Shown here piece after piece: positions 35,502 to 43,238 of a DNA stretch of 64,000 nt. The DNA lies in NCBI RefSeq assembly GCF_000828615.1, contig NZ_AP012273.1:992001-1056000 (forward strand). The letters are read 5' to 3'. Positions within the stretch are counted from its first letter, which is position 1. Every line of letters begins with the position of its first letter. Under the pieces are notes generated by a model that was not told the DNA's origin, ran no database searches, and saw nothing but the letters and a program-made list of their open reading frames with translations. The position numbers were made by a program, and so were the translations under genes. The stretch comes from Thiolapillus brandeum. GTDB taxonomy: Bacteria > Pseudomonadota > Gammaproteobacteria > Chromatiales > Chromatiaceae.

Positions 35502-36710
35502 ATGGTCTCCTCCCGTCTGACCTGTTGTGTCATCACTCATTACAGAGCCTTCGCAATCTTTGATAGGTTACCTCTCTCTATTCTGCTAAATTTGTACTTT
35601 GATATATTTACGCTGAGGCTTGGTAAATTGTTTTATGGGCAATCACTGCCCAGCCAATACGGGCCATTTTATTCGCCAGCGCCACAGAGGCTTTGTTGTA
35701 TCCTCGCGCTGCTCTTATCCGATTAATCCAACGGCTCAATCGGTCATTCTTATTGGCTGCCTGGATAATGACTGAACGGGCACCATACACCAGCAGACTG
35801 CGAAGATATCGATCTCCCCGCTTACTGATACCCAACAGACGATCCTTTCCGCCACTACTGTGCTGCTTGGGTACCAACCCCACGGCAGCCGATACATCCC
35901 GCCCACGATGATAACTTTCTCCGTTGCCCACGATACTGTAAAAGGCACTGGCAACGATGGGGCCAAAGCCTGGTATGGTCTGCAAACGCTTACAGACTTC
36001 ATGTTGTCGATTCTGCTCCTGCAGCATATTGGTATAAAACGCTATATGTGCTTCCAGTTCCTGCAACTGTAGCTGAATTTGAACCAGGTACTGGCGAAAA
36101 CATCACTTAATCCATTCTCCGCATCTTCCAACAACTCAGGCAGTTTGCGTTGCAAGCTTCGGACACCCATCGTGATGACGATACCGTACTCTGCCAGCAA
36201 GCCCCGAACCTGATTACACAGAGCCGTACGTTCCTGTACGCGACGTTCACGCAGGCGATGCAAGGATTGTATATCTTGCTGTGCCTGTGTCTTGATGGCA
36301 GCAAAACGCATCTCTGGTCGAACCACGGCTTCGGCTATAGCCAGTGCGTCGTTATAGTCATTCTTGTTGCCACGGACAAAAGGCTTCACATACTGAGGTG
36401 GAATAAGTTTCACTTGGTGGCCCAACTTTTGTAACTCCCGTGCCCAGTAATGTGCACTGCCGCAGCTTTCCATGCCCACAAGACAGGCTTCCTTCTGAAC
36501 AAAAAAGGGCAATACCTGATTACGCCGCAACATTTTTCTGCTGACTTGCTTCCCATATTGGTCGCAGCATACGGCATGAAATACATTCTTTGCCAAATCC
36601 AATCCAATTGTCGTAATCTTATTCATGGTCTTCTCCCGCTCTCTCGATAGGAATATTGAAGTTCCATCATGACGCACTGTGGCGCCGATTTGTAGGAGGG
36701 AGGAGACCAT
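35502..36710. mobile_element. IS110-family (IS1111-type) insertion sequence
   Basis: ATGGTCTCCTCCC at 35502-35514 recurs inverted at 36698-36710, bracketing the transposase gene. Subterminal inverted repeats are the mark of the IS1111 subgroup. Element length is about 1.2 kb; the true tips probably lie a few bases outside. It interrupts the IS21 remnant. The 36711-36960 flank holds no gene. Confidence 0.75.
35608..36626 (-). pseudogene. IS110-family transposase with one frameshift
   Basis: Starts MNKITTIGLDLAKNVFH and runs through ESCGSAHYW and GNKNDYNDALAIAEA (DEDD-type catalytic acids) to LSDVF. The frame then shifts at the four-A run 36097-36100; one extra base would restore RQYLVQIQLQLQELEAHI. 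The C-terminal half has IPGFGPIVASAFYS, RDVSAAVGLVPKQHSSGGK and the terminal ALANKMARIGWAV. Total length about 339 codons, normal for the family. It is inactive as read unless the shift is programmed or a sequencing error. Confidence 0.85.
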
Positions 36711-36963
36711 TTCATCAGTAGCCGCGAGGCCGCACTGTTTTCCCGGCGAGCCTTGCGCCAGAGGGAAAACAAAGTAGGCCTCCGAGCGCGGCGTCCAGTC
36801 ATTGGGAGCCAAGTATGGAGCAGCAACGAGCTTGCGAGGTTGTTGGGTAATGCTTGGTGACCAGGACGGATGGGGCACCAATAGGTTGTCAAAGGCCGAG
36901 TCGATTTTGGGGATGGGATGCCCCAAAATCTATCACGAGGTCGAAGACACGCTTGATTGAAAT

Positions 36964-37014
36964 AATTGGTCGGAGTGAGAGGATTCGAACCTCCGGCCCC
37001 TGCCTCCCGAAGGC
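36964..37014. repeat. att site, left copy (tRNA-Pro 3' remnant)
   Basis: Fifty-one bases identical to 58846-58896, covering the CCA end, acceptor strand, T-arm, variable loop and part of the anticodon arm of tRNA-Pro. The match ends at GAAGGC. It is the displaced original 3' end of the tRNA gene. Confidence 0.92.
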
Positions 37015-37137
37015 GTATCTCTAAGTATATTTTGTATATATATCAATATGTTGCATAATTTCCCCGTGCTATTAACGTGACACAAAGTGACAAAATATAA
37101 CGGGTCACGACGCCACGCTTTCACGCAGCTTTCACGC

Positions 37138-37554
37138 TCATTTTCCAGTAACTGCACGAATAGCAATCAGCAGTTGTATGTAACCGTTTTTGGAAATCCG
37201 GCCATCGAGGTTGATTGTGGCAAGGCTGGCGATGTCATCATCGGTAACGGACATGGATTCACGCAGGGCGTTGTCTCGCGCCAGTTCACGAAGGCCACTT
37301 GGGGAGCCAGGATCTTCGATGATGGCTTTGACATCAGGGCGGCTTTGGCAGCCGATGAGCTGCTGAAAAGATACGCCAGTGGCTTTGGCGATGTCCAGAA
37401 TCAGAGGAATGATGGCGTTCAGGCGCTCATCCTGCCCGCTTTCAATACGAGAGATGGTTTTCTGGGCAACGCCGACCTGTTTAGCAAGCTCGGCCTGGGT
37501 AAGACCGGCAAGTTTTCTGGCCTGGCGTATTTTGGCTGGAATAGGAACATTCAT
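37138..37554 (-). CDS. XRE-family repressor
   Basis: A 138-residue DNA-binding protein with an N-terminal Cro/CI helix-turn-helix (residues 6-65; LAGLTQAELAKQVGVAQKTISRIES) and an acidic C-terminal half. It is transcribed leftward, divergent from a second XRE gene across 123 bp of AT-rich DNA. The arrangement is that of a lysogeny switch, so it probably maintains the integrated state. There is no peptidase domain, so any release would differ from LexA/CI-type self-cleavage. Confidence 0.85.
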   Translation of the reverse strand: MNVPIPAKIRQARKLAGLTQAELAKQVGVAQKTISRIESGQDERLNAIIPLILDIAKATGVSFQQLIGCQSRPDVKAIIEDPGSPSGLRELARDNALRESMSVTDDDIASLATINLDGRISKNGYIQLLIAIRAVTGK

Positions 37555-37634
37555 ATAGTAATTATATTACACACGGTAGTTTTTTATTCACTATAGAAAT
37601 AATGTGAGTTATTGGCCGTTTTTTCATTGGTAAA

Positions 37635-37673
37635 TAGTCATATATTGGATATACTTAGTCATATAAAGGATAT
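37635..37673. promoter_or_regulatory. Tandem 18-bp operator-like repeats
   Basis: TAGTCATATATTGGATAT (37635-37652) and TAGTCATATAAAGGATAT (37656-37673) are identical but for two bases and lie 21 bp apart, two helical turns. The second overlaps the ribosome site of the XRE gene at 37678. They are likely binding sites for one of the two XRE proteins. Confidence 0.55.
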
Positions 37674-37677
37674 GCAC

Positions 37678-37905
37678 ATGAAACAGGAAAACCAACAACT
37701 GAATATACCGAATAAGGTGAAGCAGCTCAGGAAGTCCAGGGGCATTACCCAGGTGGACATGGCGGGATTGCTTGGCGTGACGCAGAGCAAGATCAGCCGA
37801 CTGGAGCGGGGCGTCATCCCGATAACGGTGGACGAGCTGGCGGCCATTGCGGATGTGCTGGACGTGCCGGTCTATACGCTCTTTCAGTTTGACCAGGCGG
37901 CATGA
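37678..37905 (+). CDS. Small XRE-family regulator (Cro-like)
   Basis: A 75-residue helix-turn-helix protein: VKQLRKSRGITQVDMAGLLGVTQSKISRLERG spans most of it. ATG 37678 is chosen because AAAGGA (37665-37670) is 7 nt away; ATG 37672 is too close. It is divergent from the repressor gene and overlaps the replication gene by 4 bp, so it is the first gene of the rightward early operon. Its role is by analogy with Cro. Confidence 0.82.
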   Translation: MKQENQQLNIPNKVKQLRKSRGITQVDMAGLLGVTQSKISRLERGVIPITVDELAAIADVLDVPVYTLFQFDQAA

Positions 37906-38696
37906 GCATCGAGGCGCGGGACTGGGCCTACTCCCAGAGAATCAAGGCTCCTGCAAAACCTGTGCTGGTGGCATTGGCGGAGAGAGCCGATAGACAAGGA
38001 TGCAATTGCTGGCCGTCCATTTTTCAGATCTCTGAAATGACTGGGCTTTCAACAGCAAGCGTGAAACGGTCATTGCAGAAGTTGGAGGACATTGGACTGA
38101 TTGACCGGATCAGGAGCAAAGGAGGGAAAACATCGAGCTACATATTACACCTGGGTCAACTGGCTCAGAGTGAACCGGGTCCGAGAGAGCCAGTTATTGG
38201 CTCACACGGAGCCAATCAACTGGCTCACACAGACCCCGAACTGGCTCAGAGAGACCCCCTAACCGTCAGTAACCGTCATAAACCGTCAGAACCGTCAAAG
38301 GGAAAGGCGGTGGAATTACCCGGCTGGATGCCGGAAAACCTGTGGCGTGATTTCGTGGAACATCGGCGAAAGACAAAGGCCCCCATGACGGACATTGCCC
38401 AACAGCGGGCGTTGAAAAAACTCGGCACCATGAGGGAGGAAGGTCAGGACATCGAGGCAGTAGTGGAGCAGAGCATCATCAACGGCTGGAAGGGATTGTT
38501 CCCGGTGAAGGAGGTCAGGCAGAACGGGAGCCGGTTCAGCAACAGCATCGAGGCGCTCAATTCGCTTTTTGGAGACGAACATGGACAAGAGCACATTCAA
38601 GCAGGGCATGGCGTACCTGTCCGCGGCCTACTCACGGGAGCTGACGAAAGAGACCGCGGCGGTGTACTGGGACCAGCTCGCCAGTCTGCAGGATGA
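37902..38696 (+). CDS. Phage-type replication protein, winged HTH
   Basis: A 264-residue protein. Residues 1-85 form a helix-turn-helix_36-like domain (WPSIFQISEMTGLSTASVKRSLQKLEDIGLI). After a Pro/Ser-rich linker of about 60 residues with ELAQ/QLA(H/Q) repeats, a second domain (PENLWRDFVEHRRKTKAPMT) resembles DnaT/phage replisome loader segments. It sits where phage O-type initiators sit, after the regulator. The last about 35 residues overlap the next gene in another frame and may be a frameshifted tail. Confidence 0.7.
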   Translation: MSIEARDWAYSQRIKAPAKPVLVALAERADRQGCNCWPSIFQISEMTGLSTASVKRSLQKLEDIGLIDRIRSKGGKTSSYILHLGQLAQSEPGPREPVIGSHGANQLAHTDPELAQRDPLTVSNRHKPSEPSKGKAVELPGWMPENLWRDFVEHRRKTKAPMTDIAQQRALKKLGTMREEGQDIEAVVEQSIINGWKGLFPVKEVRQNGSRFSNSIEALNSLFGDEHGQEHIQAGHGVPVRGLLTGADERDRGGVLGPARQSAG

Positions 38697-38901
38697 GCCT
38701 TTCATGGTGGCCGTGCGCCAGGCGGTGGGGCATTGCCAGTGGTTCCCGTCCGTAGCCGAACTGCGTAGATATTACCGAGATGAAATGCGCCGTCGCCGGA
38801 TGAATGCCGGGCAAGTGATCGAGTACAAGCCAGCAAACAAGGAGACGGCCAAGAAGCACCTGGACAAACTGAAACGGACCATACGATGCAGGACAAAATG
38901 A
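38581..38901 (+). CDS. Hypothetical early protein
   Basis: A 106-residue basic protein starting at ATG 38581 (GGAG 6 nt upstream), overlapping the replication gene by 116 bp. It contains LTKETAAVYWDQLASLQDEPF and FPSVAELRRYYRDEMRRRR. This pattern is seen in small phage proteins near helicase-loader genes, but I cannot name a family. It overlaps the next small gene by 16 bp. It probably has a replication role by position. Confidence 0.6.
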   Translation: MDKSTFKQGMAYLSAAYSRELTKETAAVYWDQLASLQDEPFMVAVRQAVGHCQWFPSVAELRRYYRDEMRRRRMNAGQVIEYKPANKETAKKHLDKLKRTIRCRTK

Positions 38902-39062
38902 TTCCCCTGTATGTCAACCAGGTCATGCAGGGAAAAAGCCGGGAGGCAAGGCGGCAAATTCTGAAAAAGATGGTGCCGTACAACGTGAGGGACAAGGTAA
39001 AAGCAGAGGTGGAACAGCGATGGCACGACCGAAGAAAGCAAGCGAACACCAGGAACAGGTAA
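38886..39062 (+). CDS. Small hypothetical protein (58 aa)
   Basis: A short basic protein, MQDKMIPLYVNQVMQGKS followed by an Arg/Lys-rich helix (REARRQILKKMVPYNV) and a charged end. It overlaps the gene before by 16 bp and the VRR-NUC gene by 43 bp. Similar small basic genes are common in phage early operons. Evidence is continuity and tight packing only. Confidence 0.5.
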   Translation: MQDKMIPLYVNQVMQGKSREARRQILKKMVPYNVRDKVKAEVEQRWHDRRKQANTRNR

Positions 39063-39421
39063 CGCTGTTCAAGTGGGCGGAGATCCAGAAGGCCGCACAC
39101 CCCGAGCTTGCCTTGCTGCACGCCATCCCCAACGGCGGACACCGGAGCAAGGTGGCCGGGGCGAAGATGAAGGCAGAAGGCGTGAAGCGCGGTGTGCCTG
39201 ACATCTGCCTGCCGGTGCCGCGGGGTGAATGGCACGGGTTGTATATCGAAATGAAGACCAGGACAGGCACGACCAGTGAAGAGCAACGCTGGTGGCTTGC
39301 CGAACTGCAGAAGCGCGGCTACCGGGTGGCGATCTGCCGAAGCTGGTCAGCGGCGCGGGATTTCATCGTGGATTATCTGAAACAGGAGAAAGACTATGGC
39401 GGCAACAGCAAAGCGGCTTGA
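39020..39421 (+). CDS. VRR-NUC domain nuclease
   Basis: A 133-residue PD-(D/E)XK-fold nuclease. The catalytic pattern GVPDICL, about 17 residues, then IEMKT, and later EEQRWWLAELQKRGY are the VRR-NUC hallmarks. Family members act on branched DNA or as phage recombination nucleases. An N-terminal basic lead (ARPKKASEHQEQ) precedes the domain. It lies in the early operon and overlaps the next gene by 26 bp. Confidence 0.85.
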   Translation: MARPKKASEHQEQVTLFKWAEIQKAAHPELALLHAIPNGGHRSKVAGAKMKAEGVKRGVPDICLPVPRGEWHGLYIEMKTRTGTTSEEQRWWLAELQKRGYRVAICRSWSAARDFIVDYLKQEKDYGGNSKAA

Positions 39422-39701
39422 GGTGGAACAGGCGAACACGCCCAAGCCACCCAAGGAAGAGGAAATACTCGACCTGGGTGGCGAAATCGCCCGTCAGGTC
39501 AATGAACGGGTGGAAGAACTCACGGTACGGCTGAAAAAGATCGTCACGACCGATGAGGGTAAGCTGCAGATCATCATGGAGACCGAAGGCATCGCCGACG
39601 ACGAGGCGCTGGCCGATGTCAAAAGCATGCTGGTGCTGCAGCAGTGCGGCGTGGTCAACGTCAGCATGAAACCGCTCCAGCGGGATCTGTTTGACGGGTG
39701 A
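39396..39701 (+). CDS. Hypothetical coiled-coil protein
   Basis: A 101-residue acidic protein with a likely coiled coil (EIARQVNERVEELTVRLKKIV, first 20 shown as separate heptads about residues 29-50) and an ending PLQRDLFDG. I do not recognise the family. It overlaps the nuclease gene before it and its stop overlaps the GTG start after it, so it bridges the replication genes and the exported-protein block. Confidence 0.55.
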   Translation: MAATAKRLEVEQANTPKPPKEEEILDLGGEIARQVNERVEELTVRLKKIVTTDEGKLQIIMETEGIADDEALADVKSMLVLQQCGVVNVSMKPLQRDLFDG

Positions 39702-40309
39702 AAGCGCTCTTCTCATTCTGCGTATTCTGCGCTTTCTGCACGCTGGCCGGTGCCGCGCCCATCGATGAGGCGTTGGCGCTGGCCTTTGAGCAGAGTGCCG
39801 TGGTGCAGGATGCCAGAAGAGAGCTGGAGGAAATAAGCAAACAGAGCAACTTCAAGGGGCGGGTTTATCTGGGCTATGCCCTGGCAGAAACCTACGATGC
39901 TGCAGAAGGCGCGAATGCAGGTGTCTACTTCGAAATCCCACTGTTCTCGCGCAAGAGACAGCTGGAGGCGGCGAGGGCGAGGCTGGCATTGTCCCGCACC
40001 GAAGAGCAGTTGAAAAAAGCGTTTCTGGGTGATGTTGAGAAGATGAGGGAACTGGAGGCCGCCAGGATGGAGGCAGTTGAAATGGCAGGGTTTTACAAGG
40101 ATCGGCTGGCCTACTTTGAGCAGGCAGTGAAAGAGGGGAGAGTCGAGTCTGATAGCCTTTGGGAAGATGCCAGACTAGCAAAGAAAGCCGAGTATGACGC
40201 CAAGCAAGGCATAGTCAAAGTGGATGCCGCCATCGAGGAGGCGGCACGGCGCTACGGTGGATATGAATGGAAAATATTACAGGATTTATTGGCAGAGATC
40301 GTGAAGTAA
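39698..40309 (+). CDS. Exported half-length TolC-like protein
   Basis: A 203-residue protein starting at GTG 39698 (overlapping the previous stop). A signal peptide (MKALFSFCVFCAFCTLAGA) is followed by a sequence patterned like one repeat of an outer-membrane efflux protein. It has ALALAFEQSAVVQDARRELE, a beta-strand pair around GVYFEIPLFSRKRQLEAARA, long alpha-helices and FYKDRLAYFEQAVKEGR. Normal TolC/CusC proteins have two such repeats and about 430 residues. It may oligomerise to a pore or be a periplasmic adaptor. It overlaps the next ATPase gene by 43 bp. Confidence 0.65.
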   Translation: MKALFSFCVFCAFCTLAGAAPIDEALALAFEQSAVVQDARRELEEISKQSNFKGRVYLGYALAETYDAAEGANAGVYFEIPLFSRKRQLEAARARLALSRTEEQLKKAFLGDVEKMRELEAARMEAVEMAGFYKDRLAYFEQAVKEGRVESDSLWEDARLAKKAEYDAKQGIVKVDAAIEEAARRYGGYEWKILQDLLAEIVK

Positions 40310-41205
40310 AAGCCATTCTGGAAGCACTGGTGGCCGGTGGCAATGTGCTGGTGAAAGGGCGCCCGGGCGTGGGTAAGAGCGCGATCATTCGCCAGACGTT
40401 CCAACAGGCGCAGGAGCGCGGCGCAGTGTGCGTGTTGGTGGATGACAGAAACACAAAGGCGATGGCGCTTTCTCTACTGGAGCAGCTGCACAAGGCTCTC
40501 GGCCTGGTGGTGCCTGGTGAGATGCTCGGCCCGCGCCTCAAGGCCAAGGCCAAGCGCGAGGGCGGCCTGACATGGAACGACCTGTCCCGCACCATGCTCC
40601 GGCTGCCGGTGATGGATGCGGCCAATGTCATTGTGGCCACCATGCGCAAGCAGTTGGTGTGGGTGTTCGTCGAGGGTCTGGAAGTCGGCCCGCAGAAGGC
40701 CGAGCTGTTCACGCGCATGATCGAGGTCGGGCTGATGGCCGCCGCCATCGATGACAGCAACCGGCGGACCCGCATCAGCAAGATGGCCTGGCGGTTTCAG
40801 ACAACAGTTGAACTCAAGCCCCTGACCATCGAACAATCGGAACAGATCACAAGGAACTGGCTGGAGCAAAGGCCCATCCGGTTTACCGATGAGAGGACAA
40901 AGGATCGGTTCATCAATCATGTGGCGAGGGATTCCGGGGGGATACCCGCTGCCATCCGGGGGATGCTGGAAACGGCATCGATGGAGGAGGAAGTAACACC
41001 GGCCAAAGCCCGGACATTCGATCACGGGGCAGGCGTCACATACCTGGATATGACGCCCCTGATTGTTCTGGCGCTGGTGGTGGCGATTGCCGGGCGGTAC
41101 ATCAGCCGCGGCCTGGGAGAAACGGACATGCTGGTGCTATCCGGCGTGGCCTCAGCCCTGTTTATGGGGCTGAGGTTCTTCATGTACCAAATGCGAGCGA
41201 GGTAA
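40267..41205 (+). CDS. Membrane-anchored P-loop ATPase
   Basis: A 312-residue AAA-type ATPase. Walker A GRPGVGKS is at residues 31-38, a Walker-B-like VFVEGLE follows near residue 134, and a winged-helix-like part is around residues 190-240. Two C-terminal TM segments, about 262-278 and 288-305, would anchor it in the inner membrane with the ATPase in the cytoplasm. The N-terminal FIGRDREVKAILEAL start is like STAND/ORC-type ATPases. The layout recalls Zot-type ATPases, but no Zot motif is clear. It is flanked by two exported-protein genes. Confidence 0.7.
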   Translation: MENITGFIGRDREVKAILEALVAGGNVLVKGRPGVGKSAIIRQTFQQAQERGAVCVLVDDRNTKAMALSLLEQLHKALGLVVPGEMLGPRLKAKAKREGGLTWNDLSRTMLRLPVMDAANVIVATMRKQLVWVFVEGLEVGPQKAELFTRMIEVGLMAAAIDDSNRRTRISKMAWRFQTTVELKPLTIEQSEQITRNWLEQRPIRFTDERTKDRFINHVARDSGGIPAAIRGMLETASMEEEVTPAKARTFDHGAGVTYLDMTPLIVLALVVAIAGRYISRGLGETDMLVLSGVASALFMGLRFFMYQMRAR

Positions 41206-41209
41206 TGCA

Positions 41210-41497
41210 ATGAAAGCAAAAAATCTGATGTTGGGCGCGGCTGCCCTGGGTGCTGTGGCTAGTCAGGCAGGTGCTGTTCCAGCTATTGAGGCAGGACTGT
41301 CCCTGGATAAGCCGATGGTCCTGGGTGAGAAGGTGGCTGTTAAAAAGTCCACCAAGAAGATCGGCACTATTCCCACAAAGTCAAAGGCAAAGGCTTTTGA
41401 TCTGGAGGAGTACGCCACCGGTCTTTCCGGTGAAAGGCTGGCCGTGAAGAAGACCACCAAGAAGGTGGTTGCCAAGCATTCCTTGGATATTGCATGA
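41210..41497 (+). CDS. Small exported lysine-repeat protein
   Basis: A 95-residue protein with a signal peptide (residues 1-22, AxA-type cleavage). The mature part is Lys-rich and contains two copies of GE(K/R)(V/L)AVKK(S/T)TKK (residues 39-50 and 74-85), plus a central TKSKAKAF. There are no cysteines in the mature region. It lies between the membrane ATPase and a SET-domain gene. I do not recognise a family; the KKSTKK repeats resemble basic histone-type tails and could be a substrate for the neighbouring methyltransferase. Confidence 0.6.
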   Translation: MKAKNLMLGAAALGAVASQAGAVPAIEAGLSLDKPMVLGEKVAVKKSTKKIGTIPTKSKAKAFDLEEYATGLSGERLAVKKTTKKVVAKHSLDIA

Positions 41498-41664
41498 GTG
41501 CGCAGACCGTCCAGCCTTGTTTCCGACCATCCGTTGCTTGTCAGGTGGAGGTGGATATTGAGCTGAACAAGCTCAATGCCCTGCTGTTCATCCTGGAGCA
41601 ACAGGCTGGGCTGACCCGTGAGCAGGCGCTACGGGTGACTGGGGTACTGGAACAACTGACCTGA
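41494..41664 (+). CDS. Small hypothetical protein (56 aa)
   Basis: Starts at an ATGA overlap with the previous stop. It begins MSAQTVQPCFRPSVACQVEV, followed by an amphipathic helix with KLNALLFILEQQAGLTREQAL. Tight coupling supports reality. No family is recognised and there is no signal peptide. Confidence 0.5.
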   Translation: MSAQTVQPCFRPSVACQVEVDIELNKLNALLFILEQQAGLTREQALRVTGVLEQLT

Positions 41665-41699
41665 ACGGAGGGCGGGGCTGGAAACAGCCCCGCATACAC

Positions 41700-42059
41700 A
41701 TGGACTGCATGAACCCCATCTTTCTGACCCGTGATCTGGCTTACCGACTCGATGTCCGGCAATCCGGTATCCACGGAAGGGGAGTATTTGCACGACAAGA
41801 CTTTCAGACGGGAGACTACATCGGCACCTACTGGGGCACCAAAGCCCGGGAAGTCACACCCTACACCCTGCATGTGCAGAACGAGGACGGGACGCTGTTT
41901 CTCATCGAGGGCCGGAACCTGCTGCGCTACATCAACCACAGCGATGACCCCAATGCGGAATTTGATGGCATCCATCTGATTGCCAGACGCTGCATCGTGG
42001 CGGGAGAGGAGATCACCTTCGACTATTCCGCAGGGGAAGGCATCAGCTTTACCCACTGA
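41700..42059 (+). CDS. SET-domain protein lysine methyltransferase
   Basis: A 119-residue minimal SET protein. The cofactor and catalytic motifs are GIHGRGVF (residues 23-30), the knot-forming INHSDDPNAEF (78-88) and GEEITFDYS (102-110) with the catalytic Tyr. It lacks a post-SET Cys cluster, as do many short bacterial/viral SET proteins. Such enzymes methylate lysines on proteins using S-adenosylmethionine. The start could be ATG 41700 or 41709. It follows the lysine-repeat protein genes and overlaps the next start by one base. Confidence 0.87.
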   Translation: MDCMNPIFLTRDLAYRLDVRQSGIHGRGVFARQDFQTGDYIGTYWGTKAREVTPYTLHVQNEDGTLFLIEGRNLLRYINHSDDPNAEFDGIHLIARRCIVAGEEITFDYSAGEGISFTH

Positions 42060-43180
42060 TGCTGTTACCAACCCACCTTGCAACCGGGCAGGCGGCTTAT
42101 CTGGCTGCGTGTCTGGCGTCCGGCCATGCCCCGGCGCCACAAGAGGCCATTGTCTCTATCATTGCGTCCGCGCTCCCTGATCTGGACTGCCGGGCGGGAA
42201 TCGTGGGGCGCGCCGTGCCGCCAGTGTCTGAATGGCTGGAACGGCGATTTGGGCACAGAACCTTCACCCATTCCCTGTTGCTGCAGATCGTTATCGGGGT
42301 GCCCTTGTTCTATCTGCTGCCGACCGGCTACTTCCTAGCCATCATGATCGGGTGGCTGTCCCATACCTTTACCGACATGATGACCCCGGCTGGCGTGGGC
42401 TGGTTCTGGCCTTCCCGGGTGCGCTGTGTACTGCCCGGTAACGAACGCTACCGCATGAAACCCATGGGCTGGGGCGAGCTGGCCTTTCTTGGCATGGTCG
42501 GGGTGGCCTCGGTGGGTTTTCATCACCTTGCCAAAAGCAACGCAGGCACCACCGGGGTTATCAGTGCCGCCATTGGCGATCTCGTCGCCGCCAGAGAGGA
42601 ATATGATTCCCTGAAAGGCGGTAACGAGTGGGAGCTAAAAGTGGAGGGGCGAAACAACAAAACCTTTCAGTCTATCGATGGGAAATACCCGGTCATTGGT
42701 GGATATAAAGAGAGCGGCTTCATTCTCGATACTCCAGCTGGCCCGGTATCCGCCTGCAAAACCGAAACCTGCGACTGGTACATCAGTCATGCCGTGCTGA
42801 GCAGGGGAGAGCCGATCAAGACGAAAACGACCTTCATCAGGGTGACGGTCATCAAAGCCAGCAGCCTCGCCGGGCAACTGGCCCCGTGGGTGTCCGAGGG
42901 TAGGGTGTATCTTTCCGGTAAACTTGAAGCCAGTGGTATCGAGGAGCAGCCGCCAATCGTGGAAACCACAGGAGCGGAAGGCGTGGAACTGCACTACGCC
43001 CCAGTTGAATGGCTGGAAGAAGCAGGAGATTCGCACCTGAGAGATGTTGATTTAGCTGTTCAAGTGCGAATGAACGTCCGGAAAACAGCGGCGGATATCC
43101 GGATTAGCGGTGACAATATGCGCTGCCTGCATCCCCTGCTGGAAAAATGGCTGGTGGAAAGTGACAAAGATTGTCGGTGA
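42059..43180 (+). CDS. DUF457/YdjM-family membrane protein with C-terminal extension
   Basis: A 373-residue protein. The first about 170 residues match the YdjM-type membrane metal-dependent hydrolase family: THLATGQAAY at the start, SALPDLDCR, RFGHRTFTHSLLLQ and IGWLSHTFTDMMTPAG carry the conserved His/Asp residues between TM helices. The last about 200 residues are soluble and beta-rich, with no family I recognise (VSEGRVYLSGKLEASG). E. coli YdjM is SOS-regulated and much shorter. It overlaps the SET gene stop and precedes the nuclease gene by 58 bp. Confidence 0.75.
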   Translation: MLLPTHLATGQAAYLAACLASGHAPAPQEAIVSIIASALPDLDCRAGIVGRAVPPVSEWLERRFGHRTFTHSLLLQIVIGVPLFYLLPTGYFLAIMIGWLSHTFTDMMTPAGVGWFWPSRVRCVLPGNERYRMKPMGWGELAFLGMVGVASVGFHHLAKSNAGTTGVISAAIGDLVAAREEYDSLKGGNEWELKVEGRNNKTFQSIDGKYPVIGGYKESGFILDTPAGPVSACKTETCDWYISHAVLSRGEPIKTKTTFIRVTVIKASSLAGQLAPWVSEGRVYLSGKLEASGIEEQPPIVETTGAEGVELHYAPVEWLEEAGDSHLRDVDLAVQVRMNVRKTAADIRISGDNMRCLHPLLEKWLVESDKDCR

Positions 43181-43238
43181 CAGGTGGGTATAGTGGACGG
43201 ACAAACAAACACAAAAACAAGCAAGAAAAGGACAATTA

